The notes beneath the pieces are model-generated. The model was not told the DNA's origin. It worked only from the letters and a program-made list of their open reading frames with translations, and searched no databases. The position numbers and the translations under genes are program-made. This document shows, in pieces, positions 63,063 through 64,000 of a stretch of DNA of 64,000 nucleotides (position 1 is the first letter of the stretch; the number at the start of each line of letters is the position of its first letter). Origin of the DNA: Gracilibacillus kekensis. GTDB taxonomy: Bacteria > Bacillota > Bacilli > Bacillales > Amphibacillaceae. The stretch is taken from NCBI RefSeq assembly GCF_900143085.1, contig NZ_FRCZ01000005.1, positions 62,001-126,000 of the forward strand, read 5' to 3'.

Positions 63063-63890
63063 ATGGAAGGTATTATTGCTATTTGGCAAAGAGATTTAAA
63101 AAAGTTTTTTAGGGATCGGGCCCGATTATTTGGCTCCTTTACGATGCCTATTTTATTTTTATTAATATTTGGTGGTGGCCTTAGTGGCACTATGGAGACA
63201 ATGATGACCGGGAATTTCGGTGAAGGTTCAGAGAGCTTCAACTATGTAGAATTTATATTTCCTGGGATTGTGGCTATGACTCTATTAATGACTGCTATTT
63301 TTTCAGCGATGTCTGTCATTGAGGATAAAAACTTTGGCTACATGAAAGAAATTTTAGTATCACCCATCTCTCGTGTCAGCATCGCTATTGGAAAGATGTT
63401 AGGCGCTGCAACAGTATCTACCATTCAGGGCGTTATTTTATTTCTTTTAATTCCATTTTTAGGATTATCCTACAGCATATATTCGCTGCTTCTAGTCATT
63501 CCCTTCATGTTTTTACTTGGAGCAGCATTATCTGGTGTTGGCTTATTGTTTGCAAGTATGATCAAATCAACACAAGGATTTCAATTAATTGTACAGATTC
63601 TTGTCATGCCGATGGTATTCTTATCTGGAGCATTATTTCCAATTAATAATATGCCTTTTTGGCTCGATGTGATTGTAAAAATAAATCCTGTTACATATGG
63701 GGTTGATGTCATGAAAAAAATAATGATTGATGTCGATAGCTTATCTGCAACAGTGAGGGAAACAATGGGACTTAATTTAACAGTATTTGGTCGCCAGGTT
63801 ACTGTATTTGAGGAGATTTTATTTGTCTTTGCATTTGCTATTTTATTTGTAGCGATTGCAACAGTTAGCTTTAAGCGGGCTCACGCCTAG
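63063..63890 (+). CDS. ABC-2 type permease, partner of the DrrA-type ATPase
   Basis: 275 residues with six membrane segments and the ABC-2 pattern LVSPISRVSIAIGKMLGAATVSTIQG in the middle and VMPMVFLSGALFPINNMPFWL near segment 5. DrrB-like. AAGGAGG lies before ATG 63063. With the ATPase and the divergent MarR regulator it makes a drug-inducible efflux system. Confidence 0.92.
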   Translation: MEGIIAIWQRDLKKFFRDRARLFGSFTMPILFLLIFGGGLSGTMETMMTGNFGEGSESFNYVEFIFPGIVAMTLLMTAIFSAMSVIEDKNFGYMKEILVSPISRVSIAIGKMLGAATVSTIQGVILFLLIPFLGLSYSIYSLLLVIPFMFLLGAALSGVGLLFASMIKSTQGFQLIVQILVMPMVFLSGALFPINNMPFWLDVIVKINPVTYGVDVMKKIMIDVDSLSATVRETMGLNLTVFGRQVTVFEEILFVFAFAILFVAIATVSFKRAHA

Positions 63891-63924
63891 CAAATTCGTC
63901 ATTATTCTATTAGATAGCTTTAAC

Positions 63925-63958
63925 GATGTAGAGTATGAACGAAATTATACTCTACATC
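63925..63958 (+). terminator. Terminator of the ABC exporter operon
   Basis: Perfect 12-bp arms GATGTAGAGTAT (63925-63936) and ATACTCTACATC (63947-63958), followed by TTTC. From here to the window end nothing else is seen. Confidence 0.8.
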
Positions 63959-64000
63959 TTTCAACAGAATCTAAATCATTCTTCATTTTTAAATAATTCA

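Overview
The window is chromosomal DNA of a low-GC, Gram-positive bacterium of the Bacillaceae. Gene products resemble Bacillus subtilis types throughout (CsaA, YthP/YthQ, OpuA, MtnE/MtnU, YesM/YesN, YcgR/YcgQ, XylR-like ROK repressor). Shine-Dalgarno sequences are strong, GTG and TTG starts are frequent, and there is a complete glycine betaine importer. A halotolerant genus such as Gracilibacillus or a neighbour is my inference; no rRNA or tRNA gene is present to settle it.

1-23 kb is an accessory sugar-acid and carbohydrate region. On the minus strand lies a Lar operon: a LarA-family nickel racemase/epimerase homologue, a mannonate-oxidoreductase-like SDR, larE, a gluconokinase and the start of larB (larC probably lies beyond the left edge). 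Next come an AEC transporter, a five-gene cluster (AraC regulator, three Gfo/Idh oxidoreductases, a sugar isomerase/epimerase), a sugar ABC importer with a DUF624 protein and a YesN/YesM-type two-component system, a XylR-like ROK repressor, and uxaC-gnd. Three promoters (Lar operon, uxaC-gnd, ROK gene) carry the same inverted repeat TTTGT-N7-ACAAA, the architecture of XylR operators. Together these suggest one regulon for glucuronate use by an unusual route: glucuronate to fructuronate (UxaC), to mannonate (SDR), to gluconate by a nickel-dependent 2-epimerase (LarA homologue), to 6-phosphogluconate (gluconokinase), to ribulose 5-phosphate (Gnd). No uxuA, kdgK or kdgA is present in the window. 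This is the main hypothesis; the substrate of the LarA homologue is inferred.

23-35 kb holds mixed single genes: a TetR regulator, a LysM-M14 peptidase, a nitroreductase, an MFS/WYL-regulator/DJ-1 group, an aldo-keto reductase, a ROK fructokinase, an ABC exporter, an XRE regulator with a membrane protein, and CsaA. 35.5-39.5 kb is a class I ribonucleotide reductase operon with a flavodoxin and a textbook pair of NrdR boxes. 39.5-43 kb has small membrane proteins and a YcgR/YcgQ permease pair preceded by a Zur-like box. 43-50.3 kb has a decayed gene, the methionine-salvage genes mtnU-mtnE, a haem catalase, an orphan eukaryotic-type HisA, an Old Yellow Enzyme and a manganese catalase. 50-64 kb has a PAP2 phosphatase, a SurA-like lipoprotein, ythPQ, the opuA operon with its GbsR/OpcR-type regulator, a lipoprotein, an alpha/beta hydrolase and a MarR-controlled ABC exporter.

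Two dispersed non-coding signals recur. One is a structured repeat of about 130 bp with truncated relatives (11.3, 18.3, 55.1, 59.2 kb). The other is a set of transcription terminators built from nearly the same stem (CCAAACGAT core; 11.5, 19.8, 59.3 kb).
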